This document shows, piece by piece, positions 1 to 6,523 of a stretch of 64,000 bases of DNA. The position numbers and the translations under genes were made by a program. The number at the start of each line of letters is the position of its first letter. The stretch's first letter is position 1. This DNA comes from Aldehydirespirator sp965220345 (GTDB lineage: Bacteria > Actinomycetota > Acidimicrobiia > Acidimicrobiales > Aldehydirespiratoraceae), in the NCBI GenBank assembly GCA_965220345.1, contig OZ244822.1, positions 992,001 through 1,056,000 on the forward strand. The letters run 5' to 3'. The notes under the pieces are model-generated. The model saw only the letters and a list, made by a program, of their open reading frames with translations. It did not search any database and was not told the origin of the DNA.

Positions 1-822
1 TTTCAACACACACGTCAGTCGCTGCGAACCGAGGTGGCTGAGCTTCATGCTTTAGGGGTCGGTGCCGTCATGCTTTTTGGGGTGCCTCAACACAAAGACT
101 CAATCGGTTCACAAGCCTGGAACTCTGAGGGGATCGTGCAGCTTGCGTTAGCCGACCTTCGTGATGATCTAGGCGACGACATTGTGCTAATGGCTGATCT
201 ATGTATGGACGAATACACCGATCACGGACATTGCGGCGTGATTGATGGTCACGGCAACGTTGACAACGATGCCACTTTGGAGGTTTATGCACGTATCGCC
301 GTAGCTCAAGCTTCCGCAGGCGCGGACATTGTGGCTCCGTCAGGAATGATGGACGGTCAAGTTGCAGCAATCCGTGACGCATTGGACGGATCGGGTTTCA
401 ACCAGACAGCGATCCTGGCGTATGCCGCCAAATACGCCACCGCGCTTTACGGGCCGTTCCGTGACGCGGTGGGTGTAACCATCGCTTCAGGTGGTGACCG
501 GCGCACCTATCAACAAGACGTGTCCGGCACTCGCGAAGCTCTAGCAGAAATACGGCTTGATCTGGCTGAAGGAGCCGACATGGTGATGGTTAAACCGGCT
601 TTGTCGTTCCTAGATGTGATCGCAGCAGCACGGCCGCTTTGTGATGTTCCGTTGGCCGCTTATCACGTTTCGGGGGAATACTCAATGGTGTGCGCCGCAG
701 CAGAGCGAGGCTGGCTCGACTTGGACGCAGTAGCTCACGAGCATGTGCTAGCCATTCGACGTGCTGGAGCTGACCTAGTGCTTACTTATTTTGCCCGACA
801 ACTAGCTGAGGACATGCAATGA
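1..822 (+). CDS. hemB: Delta-aminolevulinic acid dehydratase (porphobilinogen synthase), 5'-truncated
   Basis: Condenses two 5-aminolevulinate molecules to porphobilinogen, the first common step of cytosolic tetrapyrrole synthesis. The frame is open from base 1 (FQHTRQSLRTEVAEL), so the N-terminus lies outside the window and the internal ATG at 34 is not the start. Both family lysines are visible: the codon at 430-432 in YAAKYAT, and the Schiff-base lysine at 592-594 in MVMVKPAL. The metal-binding motif DEYTDHGHCG, with a Cys just before it (DLCMDE), is present. It is followed after 49 bp by hemL on the same strand, a common pairing that supplies and consumes aminolevulinate. Identification is secure. 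Confidence 0.97.
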   Translation, partial: FQHTRQSLRTEVAELHALGVGAVMLFGVPQHKDSIGSQAWNSEGIVQLALADLRDDLGDDIVLMADLCMDEYTDHGHCGVIDGHGNVDNDATLEVYARIAVAQASAGADIVAPSGMMDGQVAAIRDALDGSGFNQTAILAYAAKYATALYGPFRDAVGVTIASGGDRRTYQQDVSGTREALAEIRLDLAEGADMVMVKPALSFLDVIAAARPLCDVPLAAYHVSGEYSMVCAAAERGWLDLDAVAHEHVLAIRRAGADLVLTYFARQLAEDMQ

Positions 823-871
823 CAGCAACGCTGCCGACACGGACAGTTCCCACAGCACAACTGGATTATTT

Positions 872-2215
872 GTGAGTCGCAACAACTCAAATGAGGCGGC
901 TGCTAGCAGCGAGATCCTTTTCGAGCGCGCTACTAAGGTCATTCCTGGGGGGGTGAATTCACCGGTGCGAGCTTTTCGCTCGGTGGGTGGCACTCCCTAT
1001 TTCGTGGACCGTGCCGAGGGGCCGTTCGTTTATGACGTTGACGGTCGGCGTTACATCGACTATGTGCAAAGCTACGGCCCGCAAATAGCTGGACATGCTC
1101 ATCCAGCGGTGGTTGCTGCCGTTCAGCAGGCAGCGCAGCGAGGCACAAGCTACGGAGCACCTACTCGAGGCGAAGTGCTGATCGCCGAAGAGATACGCGC
1201 CCGCGTGGAAGGCATAGAGATGGTGCGGCTCACCAGCAGCGGCACCGAAGCAGCAATGTCAGCGGTGCGCTTAGCGCGCGGTGTAACCGGACGTGACAAA
1301 GTCGTGAAATTCGCGGGCTGCTATCACGGTCACAGCGACGCTCTGTTAGTCGCTGGTGGTTCGGGGGTGGCTCAGCAGGGACTGGCAGGTAGCGAAGGGG
1401 TCACTTCTGGTGCCGTAGCTGACACTGTTGTCGCTCCTTACAACGTGATACCCGAGCTTGATGAGTCGGTGGCTGTGGTTTGCGTTGAACCTGTGGCAGC
1501 CAACATGGGTTTGGTCGCCCCTAAGCCGGATTTTTTGCAGGGTTTGCGGCGTGCCTGTGACGAGGTTGGCGCAATGCTGCTTTTTGATGAAGTGATCACC
1601 GGGTTTCGTTTGTGTCGGGGTGGGGCATCGCAATGGTTCGGAGTGAAACCCGATGTTTGGTGTTTCGGCAAGGTCATCGGCGGTGGCTTGCCAGTAGGAG
1701 CGTTCGGGGCTTCCGAAGCCATCATGTCAGGACTGGCACCGCTGGGAGCCGTGTATCAGGCTGGCACCCTTTCAGGCAATCCGCTGGCTACCGCGGCTGG
1801 CCTTGCCGTGCTGGAGTTGCTCACCGATGACGCCTACCAGCAGCTTGAATCCAGAGTCATGGCGCTTCAGGAGGGTTTGACTCAGGCTTTTGCGGCGGCA
1901 GGGGTTCCGGCGGTACTGCCTCGGGTGGGGCCGTTGCTGGGATTGTTTTTCACCAAGCGTGAGCCTCATGACTTCGACACTGCTTCCGCGGCCGCCGACA
2001 ATGGGCTTTACCCAGCGTTTTTTCATGGGATGCGGCGACGTGGGGTGGCTTTCGCGCCGGGAGCGTATGAAGCTATTTTTGTGTCGTTGGCTCATAGCGA
2101 TGCTGAGATTTCCGCTACTGTGCAGGCCGCATCCGAAACTGCTGAAGAGATGGCTGCAGGCGGCGGACAGCAACTCAAGGCAACAGCCTCTGCGACGGGT
2201 TGTAGCGACTCATGA
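872..2215 (+). CDS. hemL: Glutamate-1-semialdehyde 2,1-aminomutase
   Basis: PLP enzyme of the C5 pathway that isomerises glutamate-1-semialdehyde to 5-aminolevulinate, the substrate of the adjacent hemB product. The 447-residue length is near the family norm. Class-III aminotransferase features are clear: the N-terminal ERATKVIPGGVNSPVRAF signature, the TSSGTEAAMSA phosphate-binding loop, LLFDEVITGFR, and the PLP lysine in FGKVIGGGLPVGAFG. The start is GTG at 872; no other in-frame start gives a better fit to the family N-terminus. The stop overlaps the next gene by four bases (ATGA), so the YceI-like gene is probably co-transcribed and translationally coupled. Confidence 0.96.
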   Translation: MSRNNSNEAAASSEILFERATKVIPGGVNSPVRAFRSVGGTPYFVDRAEGPFVYDVDGRRYIDYVQSYGPQIAGHAHPAVVAAVQQAAQRGTSYGAPTRGEVLIAEEIRARVEGIEMVRLTSSGTEAAMSAVRLARGVTGRDKVVKFAGCYHGHSDALLVAGGSGVAQQGLAGSEGVTSGAVADTVVAPYNVIPELDESVAVVCVEPVAANMGLVAPKPDFLQGLRRACDEVGAMLLFDEVITGFRLCRGGASQWFGVKPDVWCFGKVIGGGLPVGAFGASEAIMSGLAPLGAVYQAGTLSGNPLATAAGLAVLELLTDDAYQQLESRVMALQEGLTQAFAAAGVPAVLPRVGPLLGLFFTKREPHDFDTASAAADNGLYPAFFHGMRRRGVAFAPGAYEAIFVSLAHSDAEISATVQAASETAEEMAAGGGQQLKATASATGCSDS

Positions 2216-3105
2216 GACGGCCCTTAAAGCTTCTTTTTTGGGTTGTTGTTGCTGGTGTCTTAGCGCTGGTGGCTGTTGTGGCATGGTATTTGCTGACGCG
2301 TGACGATGCCCCCGAAGCGGTTGATCTGCAAGCCACGGTAGAACTCCTCAGCAGCACAACAACAGTTCCGGCTCAAGCTGGCACGGCAACGACACAAGCT
2401 GGAGACAGCACGACTTCTGTGCTGGCTCAAACTACTGCTGAGACCAGCGCCGAGTCCGCTGGCGAGACCGGCACCGAGACCGTCGAAGGAGCCAGCGACG
2501 CAGATCAAACAGTTTCAACCGCAGCCGAATCAACGGAGGGTGCTAGTGATTTGGCCGGGGTTTGGCGGGTGCAGGTGGCAGACGACCCTGGTGATCTGCA
2601 AGATCAGCCGACGGTCAGTTTCGCTGGGTTCCGAGTGGATGAGGTGCTCAGCACTATCGGTGAGTTCACTGCGGTCGGGCGCACCGCTGACGTTTCGGGT
2701 TTTATTGAGTTGAATGATGCCGAACTGCTCGCCGCTGAAGTGTCGGTGATGATGTCCACCTTGCGAACCGACAATAGCTTCCGTGACGGCAGGATCTACG
2801 ATGCTCTCAACACCAACGAGTTCCCGACCGCGACGTTCACTTTGACTTCTCCAGTTGCGCTGCCTTCGGGCTTGGCTGAAGGCGCTGTGTTCAGCGGAGT
2901 CGCAGAAGGCAACTTGACCATCAAAGGCATCACCAATCAGGCTTCGTTCAGCGTTGAAGCTCAGCTTTTAGGGGATCGCATACTCGCTGTTGGCACCAGT
3001 GATGTCACTTTCAGCGACTACGGCGTAACCGCACCGACCGCTCCAATAGTTGTGTCAGTCGAAGACCAAGGAGTCATGGAGTTCCAACTCTTCTTCACCC
3101 GCTGA
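2212..3105 (+). CDS. YceI-family domain protein with N-terminal membrane anchor
   Basis: 297-residue predicted exported or anchored protein. Residues 1-27 form a basic, hydrophobic signal-anchor (MRRPLKLLFWVVVAGVLALV). Residues 30-110 are a Thr/Ser/Glu/Ala-rich linker. Residues 115-297 are a YceI-like lipocalin-fold domain, with the typical GEFTAVGR..., LRTDNSFRDGR, FPTATFTLT, GNLTIKGIT and SDYGVTAP patterns. YceI homologues bind isoprenoid-like or amphiphilic ligands, but a role here is not shown. It begins inside the hemL stop (ATGA overlap). A small hairpin follows the stop. Confidence 0.82.
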   Translation: MRRPLKLLFWVVVAGVLALVAVVAWYLLTRDDAPEAVDLQATVELLSSTTTVPAQAGTATTQAGDSTTSVLAQTTAETSAESAGETGTETVEGASDADQTVSTAAESTEGASDLAGVWRVQVADDPGDLQDQPTVSFAGFRVDEVLSTIGEFTAVGRTADVSGFIELNDAELLAAEVSVMMSTLRTDNSFRDGRIYDALNTNEFPTATFTLTSPVALPSGLAEGAVFSGVAEGNLTIKGITNQASFSVEAQLLGDRILAVGTSDVTFSDYGVTAPTAPIVVSVEDQGVMEFQLFFTR

Positions 3106-3121
3106 CATCACAGCACACCAA

Positions 3122-3138
3122 CTGCTTCCTTGAAGCAG
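3122..3138 (+). terminator. Putative hairpin terminator after the hemL-YceI unit
   Basis: A 7-bp perfect stem (CTGCTTC/GAAGCAG) with a 3-nt loop lies 17 bp after the YceI-like stop. It is followed by GGTTGTCGATTTTT. The short stem and imperfect T tract make it a weak intrinsic terminator candidate. Confidence 0.45.
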
Positions 3139-3177
3139 GGTTGTCGATTTTTGGATATCTTGCCGTCAGTTTTCAGC

Positions 3178-3183
3178 TATTAT
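3178..3183 (+). promoter_or_regulatory. Candidate -10 box for a leaderless transcript (ATPase gene)
   Basis: The hexamer TATTAT ends exactly seven bases before the GTG at 3191, so transcription would begin at or next to the start codon. No good Shine-Dalgarno lies upstream. The same geometry occurs before the DUF222 gene at 6524. A -35 element is not convincing. Confidence 0.4.
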
Positions 3184-3190
3184 CGACGAG

Positions 3191-4339
3191 GTGGTCTACA
3201 CAAGGCATACTCAAGTGCCGCAGCAGAGTTTCTTTCTTCTTGGCATGAGAGGTGTCGGCAAGAGCACTTGGGCCAAACAGGCTCTTGCTGACGCTTTGCG
3301 CCTAGACCTTCTTGACGAGGCTCTTTTCGCTGATCTGCTAACCGAGCCAGCGCTGTTCCAGCAGTTGTTGTCGGGGGTTGGGCCGGGTCAATGGGTGATA
3401 GTGGACGAGATCCAGCGCATCCCCAGCCTGCTCAACGAAGTTCACCGGCTGATTGAGGAACGGGGAGTGCGTTTTGCTCTTCTGAGCTCTAGCGCACGCA
3501 AGCTCAAGACCGCAGGCACCAACCTGCTCGCTGGTCGTGCTTTACGCAAAGCCATGCATCCACTAACAGCAGCTGAACTCGGCGATGATTTCAACCTTGA
3601 CGATGCGCTCCGCTGCGGAACCATTCCACTGATTTGGAACGCACCCAACCGTCGGGAGGCACTTCAGAGCTACACCCAGATGTACTTGCGCGAGGAGATC
3701 AGGGCCGAGGCTGTGGTGCGAAACCTGTCGGGATTCATGAGATTTCTGCCGGTTGCAGCAGTGATGCATGGCCAAACCGTGAACGCTGCTTCGGTTGCAC
3801 GAGACGCTGGTGTCGCTCGTACTACGGTCAACGGCTACTTCGAAATCCTTGAGGACACTCTGCTGGCTGTGCAGCTGCCCGCCTTTGAGGCCAAGCTTCG
3901 GGTGCGGGAGCGACACCGCCCCAAGCTCTATTGGGCTGATCCTGGTCTGGTGCGAGCAGTCAAGCGGCAGCTTGGGGCAGTGGCTACCGAAGAGCGGGGA
4001 GCACTGCTTGAGGGTTGGGTGCTGGGACAGCTCCGAGCCCATAACGAGCATCAGCACATCTATGACACCATTGGCTACTGGTCTGCTGCCGAGTCCGCCG
4101 CCGAAGTCGACTTCGTGCTTAGGCGAGATCGTGAGCACTTGGCTTTAGAAGTCAAGGCGGCACAACGCTACAACACCACCATGCTCAAAGGTCTGCGAGC
4201 CGTAGCCGATCTTGATGGCCTGAACCGCCGCGTTCTTCTCTATCGAGGGCAGCGTGCCTTTAAAACCGAAGACAGTATTGAGATTTGGCCAATAGAACAT
4301 TTGCACGAAGCTCTCCGAACTTATCAGCTCTGGCGCTAG
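3191..4339 (+). CDS. AAA-family ATPase with DUF4143 C-terminal region
   Basis: 382 residues. The AAA_14-type ATPase core has Walker A GMRGVGKST (about 18-26), Walker B WVIVDEIQ (about 68-75) and the sensor-like LLSSSARKL. The C-terminal half is DUF4143-like. It ends in a PD-(D/E)XK-like pattern, AEVDFVLRR then LALEVKAAQ, which suggests a nuclease-fold domain. Proteins of this class are widespread in bacteria and of poorly defined function; links to DNA metabolism or mobile elements are often proposed. It stands alone, with no obvious partner gene, at the left edge of the accessory region. GTG at 3191 is the only start covering the full P-loop region. Confidence 0.85.
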   Translation: MVYTRHTQVPQQSFFLLGMRGVGKSTWAKQALADALRLDLLDEALFADLLTEPALFQQLLSGVGPGQWVIVDEIQRIPSLLNEVHRLIEERGVRFALLSSSARKLKTAGTNLLAGRALRKAMHPLTAAELGDDFNLDDALRCGTIPLIWNAPNRREALQSYTQMYLREEIRAEAVVRNLSGFMRFLPVAAVMHGQTVNAASVARDAGVARTTVNGYFEILEDTLLAVQLPAFEAKLRVRERHRPKLYWADPGLVRAVKRQLGAVATEERGALLEGWVLGQLRAHNEHQHIYDTIGYWSAAESAAEVDFVLRRDREHLALEVKAAQRYNTTMLKGLRAVADLDGLNRRVLLYRGQRAFKTEDSIEIWPIEHLHEALRTYQLWR

Positions 4340-4354
4340 AGGTCGAACGCTTGA

Positions 4355-4371
4355 CGGGTCACTGTGACCCG
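4355..4371. repeat. 17-bp palindrome downstream of the ATPase gene
   Basis: CGGGTCAC and GTGACCCG are exact reverse complements around one central T, starting 16 bp after the ATPase stop. It could be a terminator stem or a protein-binding site. No T tract follows directly, so the role is open. Confidence 0.45.
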
Positions 4372-4496
4372 GTCGCTCTGGCTGCAGCCTGGGCAGCCCG
4401 TGGAAGCTCTTAAGCAGGAACAAGCTCTTTTGTTTTGTGTCAGGGTGAATGTTTCTTGTGGTACCTAGCTCGCTGGGATTGATCTGCATGGAGCGA

Positions 4497-4544
4497 CGTG
4501 TGGGTTCGGTTGTTGGTTAACGTGTGGGTTCGGTTGTTGGTTAA
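4497..4544. repeat. Perfect 24-bp tandem duplication
   Basis: The unit CGTGTGGGTTCGGTTGTTGG plus TTAA occurs twice, head to tail, at 4497-4520 and 4521-4544 with no mismatch. It is one of several short tandem duplications in the window. Confidence 0.9.
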
Positions 4545-4693
4545 GCAGTAGCAAGAATCTGATCTGTCTGTCTGGCAGCAGCCTCCTGCGTTTCGCACGC
4601 TTCGGCTGAAGCGGCTTGAGCAGTAGCAAGAATCCCTGGTCTGTCTGGCAGCAGTCTCTGATGACGGCAGATCATGTATGTGGCGACATCAAA

Positions 4694-4745
4694 CACCTTG
4701 ATACGCAGAAGCGGTTATGCCGCAAGCGATCTGCCGGTGACGGAG
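4694..4745. repeat. Left copy of the direct repeat flanking the IS30-like insertion
   Basis: About 50 bp beginning CACCTTGATACGCAGAAGCG and ending next to the putative left inverted repeat at 4746. It matches 6351-6405 with about two differences. It is far longer than an ordinary IS30 target duplication, so it probably existed as a repeat before insertion or arose by recombination. Confidence 0.8.
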
Positions 4746-5815
4746 GGCGGGCAAACTCTAGTGGTGGTTGCAGCTGAGGTTAGTGTGGGTGTTGTGGGCT
4801 ATTTGCTAGTTGTGGGGTTTGCGGGGCAGGTGTTTGAGGTTGTCTTCGATGATGGCTAGTCGAGGGGGGCTGATGTTGAGGTTGGTGCTTTTGGGTAGCC
4901 AGCGTCGTTTGAGTAGTGCGTTGGTTTGTTCGTTGCTGGCGCGTTGCCACGGTGAACACGGTTCGCAGAAGTAGATGTCGATGCTGGGGGCTTGTTCGAT
5001 GTCAGCCCAGTACGCCATTTCGCGTCCTTGGTTCCAGGTGAGAGTTTTGACGAGATGCTCTGGCTGGCGTGCAGCACCGCAGTGGTGACTGCGACGGTGT
5101 GTTCTGCGGTGTGACCGTGCGGTAATGCTGTGAGCAGAGGCTTTGGCGGCTGACGCGTTCTACGAGCGTGACTATGGCGCTGGCGTTGTTGGCGCCGATT
5201 ATCAGATCGCCTTCCCAGTGGCCAGCCTCGCGGCGCTCTTCGACGGTTGCGGGCCGATGTGTGATCGGCTTGTAATCACCTAAACGCTGGGGTTTGTTGT
5301 GATGCGGCTACGGGGTTTGAGGCTGTGACAACGTCTTAGGAGCAGCCGCCAAACACCCTTGGGTAGTCCCCGTGATCCGTTTGTCATAACAGGACACATA
5401 GATCGTCTCCGCACAAACCCGGTAGCCCTCGGCGCGCAGATCAGCGCTAATCGCGTGCGGTGACCAGCGCATCATCTGGCGTTCGCGCACCTTCGCAGCC
5501 AACTCAAGATCCGCAGCGAGTTTCGCTGTCTTAGGGCGACGCGCCCACTGATCCGTGAGATGGTGCGCCACCGATGCGTCATAACCACCGTTATCGCAGT
5601 GGTTGCGTTTCAGGTCTGGACACATCGTTGAAACAACCCGACTGAGCTGTCGCGCGATCTGTTGAGCATCAACCCCCGCTGTGTGAAACGCCTCAATCCG
5701 AGCGCATTCGTCAAAGCTCAGCCTCGCCGCCATAACAAGAACCTTCATCGGCTGGTTGCTTGTGGTGTGACCGGTCATCACGACCGATCATTCGCAACCA
5801 CCAGTGGAGTCCGCC
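4746..5815 (-). mobile_element. Degenerate full-length IS30-family insertion sequence
   Basis: About 1,070 bp, the usual IS30 size. The ends carry related inverted repeats: at 4746 GGCGG followed by ACTCTAGTGGTGGTTGC, and at 5786-5815 the reverse complement of GGCGGACTCCACTGGTGGTT. The transposase inside reads on the minus strand and is broken. A second, truncated copy abuts at 5816. Element boundaries are inferred from the inverted repeats alone. Confidence 0.78.
4806..5781 (-). pseudogene. IS30-family transposase, inactivated
   Basis: Three parts of one IS30 transposase can be read in order on the minus strand. 5781-5308 gives the N-terminal helix-turn-helix domain (AARLSFDECARIEAF, RWSPHAISADLRAEGYRVCA). 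After an in-frame TAG at 5308-5310 the same frame resumes with the DDE core (KPQRLGDYKPITHRP, REAGHWEGDLIIGANNAS). Between about 5140 and 5060 the reading frame shifts, and 5060-4806 gives the C-terminal core (KTLTWNQGREMAYWAD, IYFCEPCSPWQRASNEQTN). The HWEGD and CSPWQR.SNE.TN motifs are diagnostic. One nonsense codon plus frameshifts make it a pseudogene. Confidence 0.88.
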
Positions 5816-6350
5816 AACCCTTGGGTAGTCCCCGTGATCCGTTTGGTCATAACAGGACACATAGATCGTCTCCGCACAAACCCGGTAGCCCTCGGCGCGC
5901 AGATCAGCGCTAATCGCGTGCGGTGACCAGCGCATCATCTGGCGTTCGCGCACCTTCGCAGCCAACTCAAGATCCGCAGCGAGTTTCGCTGTCTTAGGGC
6001 GACGCGCCCACTGATCCGTGAGATGGTGCGCCACCGACGCGTCATAACCACCGTTATCGCAGCGAGACCATGTCGTGGGGATGGTTTGGGGTGGGATGTG
6101 CGCCACCGATGCGTCATAACCACCGTTATCGCAGTGGTTGCGTTTCAGGTCTGGACACATCGTTGAAACAACCCGACTGAGCTGTCGCGCGATCTGTTGA
6201 GCATCAACCCCCGCTGTGTGAAACGCCTCAATCCGAGCGCATTCGTCAAAGCTCAGCCTCGCCGCCATAACAAGAACCTTCATCGGCTGGTTGCTTGTGG
6301 TGTGACCGGTCATCACGACCGATCATTCGCAACCACCAGTGGAGTCCGCC
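5816..6350 (-). mobile_element. Truncated second IS30-like copy (N-terminal end only)
   Basis: Nearly identical in sequence to 5352-5815 and in the same orientation. It carries the transposase N-terminal region (minus-strand reading frame about 6316-5816) and the outer inverted repeat at 6321-6350, but lacks the catalytic half and left end. Differences are one extra G (GTTTGGTCAT versus GTTTGTCAT) and an inserted segment of about 72 bp near 6061-6132. That insert partly duplicates the GTGCGCCACCGATGCGTCAT stretch. The copy directly abuts the full-length element, like a collapsed tandem dimer. Confidence 0.82.
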
Positions 6351-6405
6351 CACCTTGATACGCAGAAGCGGTTTTGCCGCAAGCGATCTGCGGTGACGGA
6401 GGACG
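6351..6405. repeat. Right copy of the direct repeat flanking the IS30-like insertion
   Basis: Begins directly after the outer inverted repeat at 6350 and matches 4694-4745 (CACCTTGATACGCAGAAGCG...). With the left copy it brackets the whole 1.6-kb IS composite. Confidence 0.8.
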
Positions 6406-6510
6406 GGGTTAGGTTTGTGGTGATGGCTTTCGATTGCTGGTGAAGGCTAGGTTTTGGTGTGATGCAGACTATTTTTGTGTGAAAAAGAGTGCTTTGTCAC
6501 ACCCCTAATC

Positions 6511-6516
6511 TATACT
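6511..6516 (+). promoter_or_regulatory. Candidate -10 box for a leaderless DUF222 transcript
   Basis: TATACT ends seven bases before the ATG at 6524, placing the transcription start at or beside the start codon. No Shine-Dalgarno sequence is present in the 20 bp upstream. The surrounding region 6406-6523 is AT-richer than the flanks. Confidence 0.5.
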
Positions 6517-6523
6517 GCTGTTC

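Larger units (their letters stand above)
4340..4693. other. Intergenic stretch with a palindrome and short repeats, no gene seen
   Basis: No convincing coding sequence. It contains a near-perfect palindrome just after the ATPase stop (4355-4371), a 24-bp tandem repeat (4497-4544) and an imperfect direct repeat of about 40 bp (4545-4588 and 4621-4660, sharing GCAGTAGCAAGAATC and TCTGTCTGGCAGCAG). It looks like decaying accessory DNA. Confidence 0.5.

Noticed and set aside
4674..4859. 61-codon plus-strand frame near the IS left end
   Set aside because: Falls across the flanking direct repeat and the IS end; no coding features.
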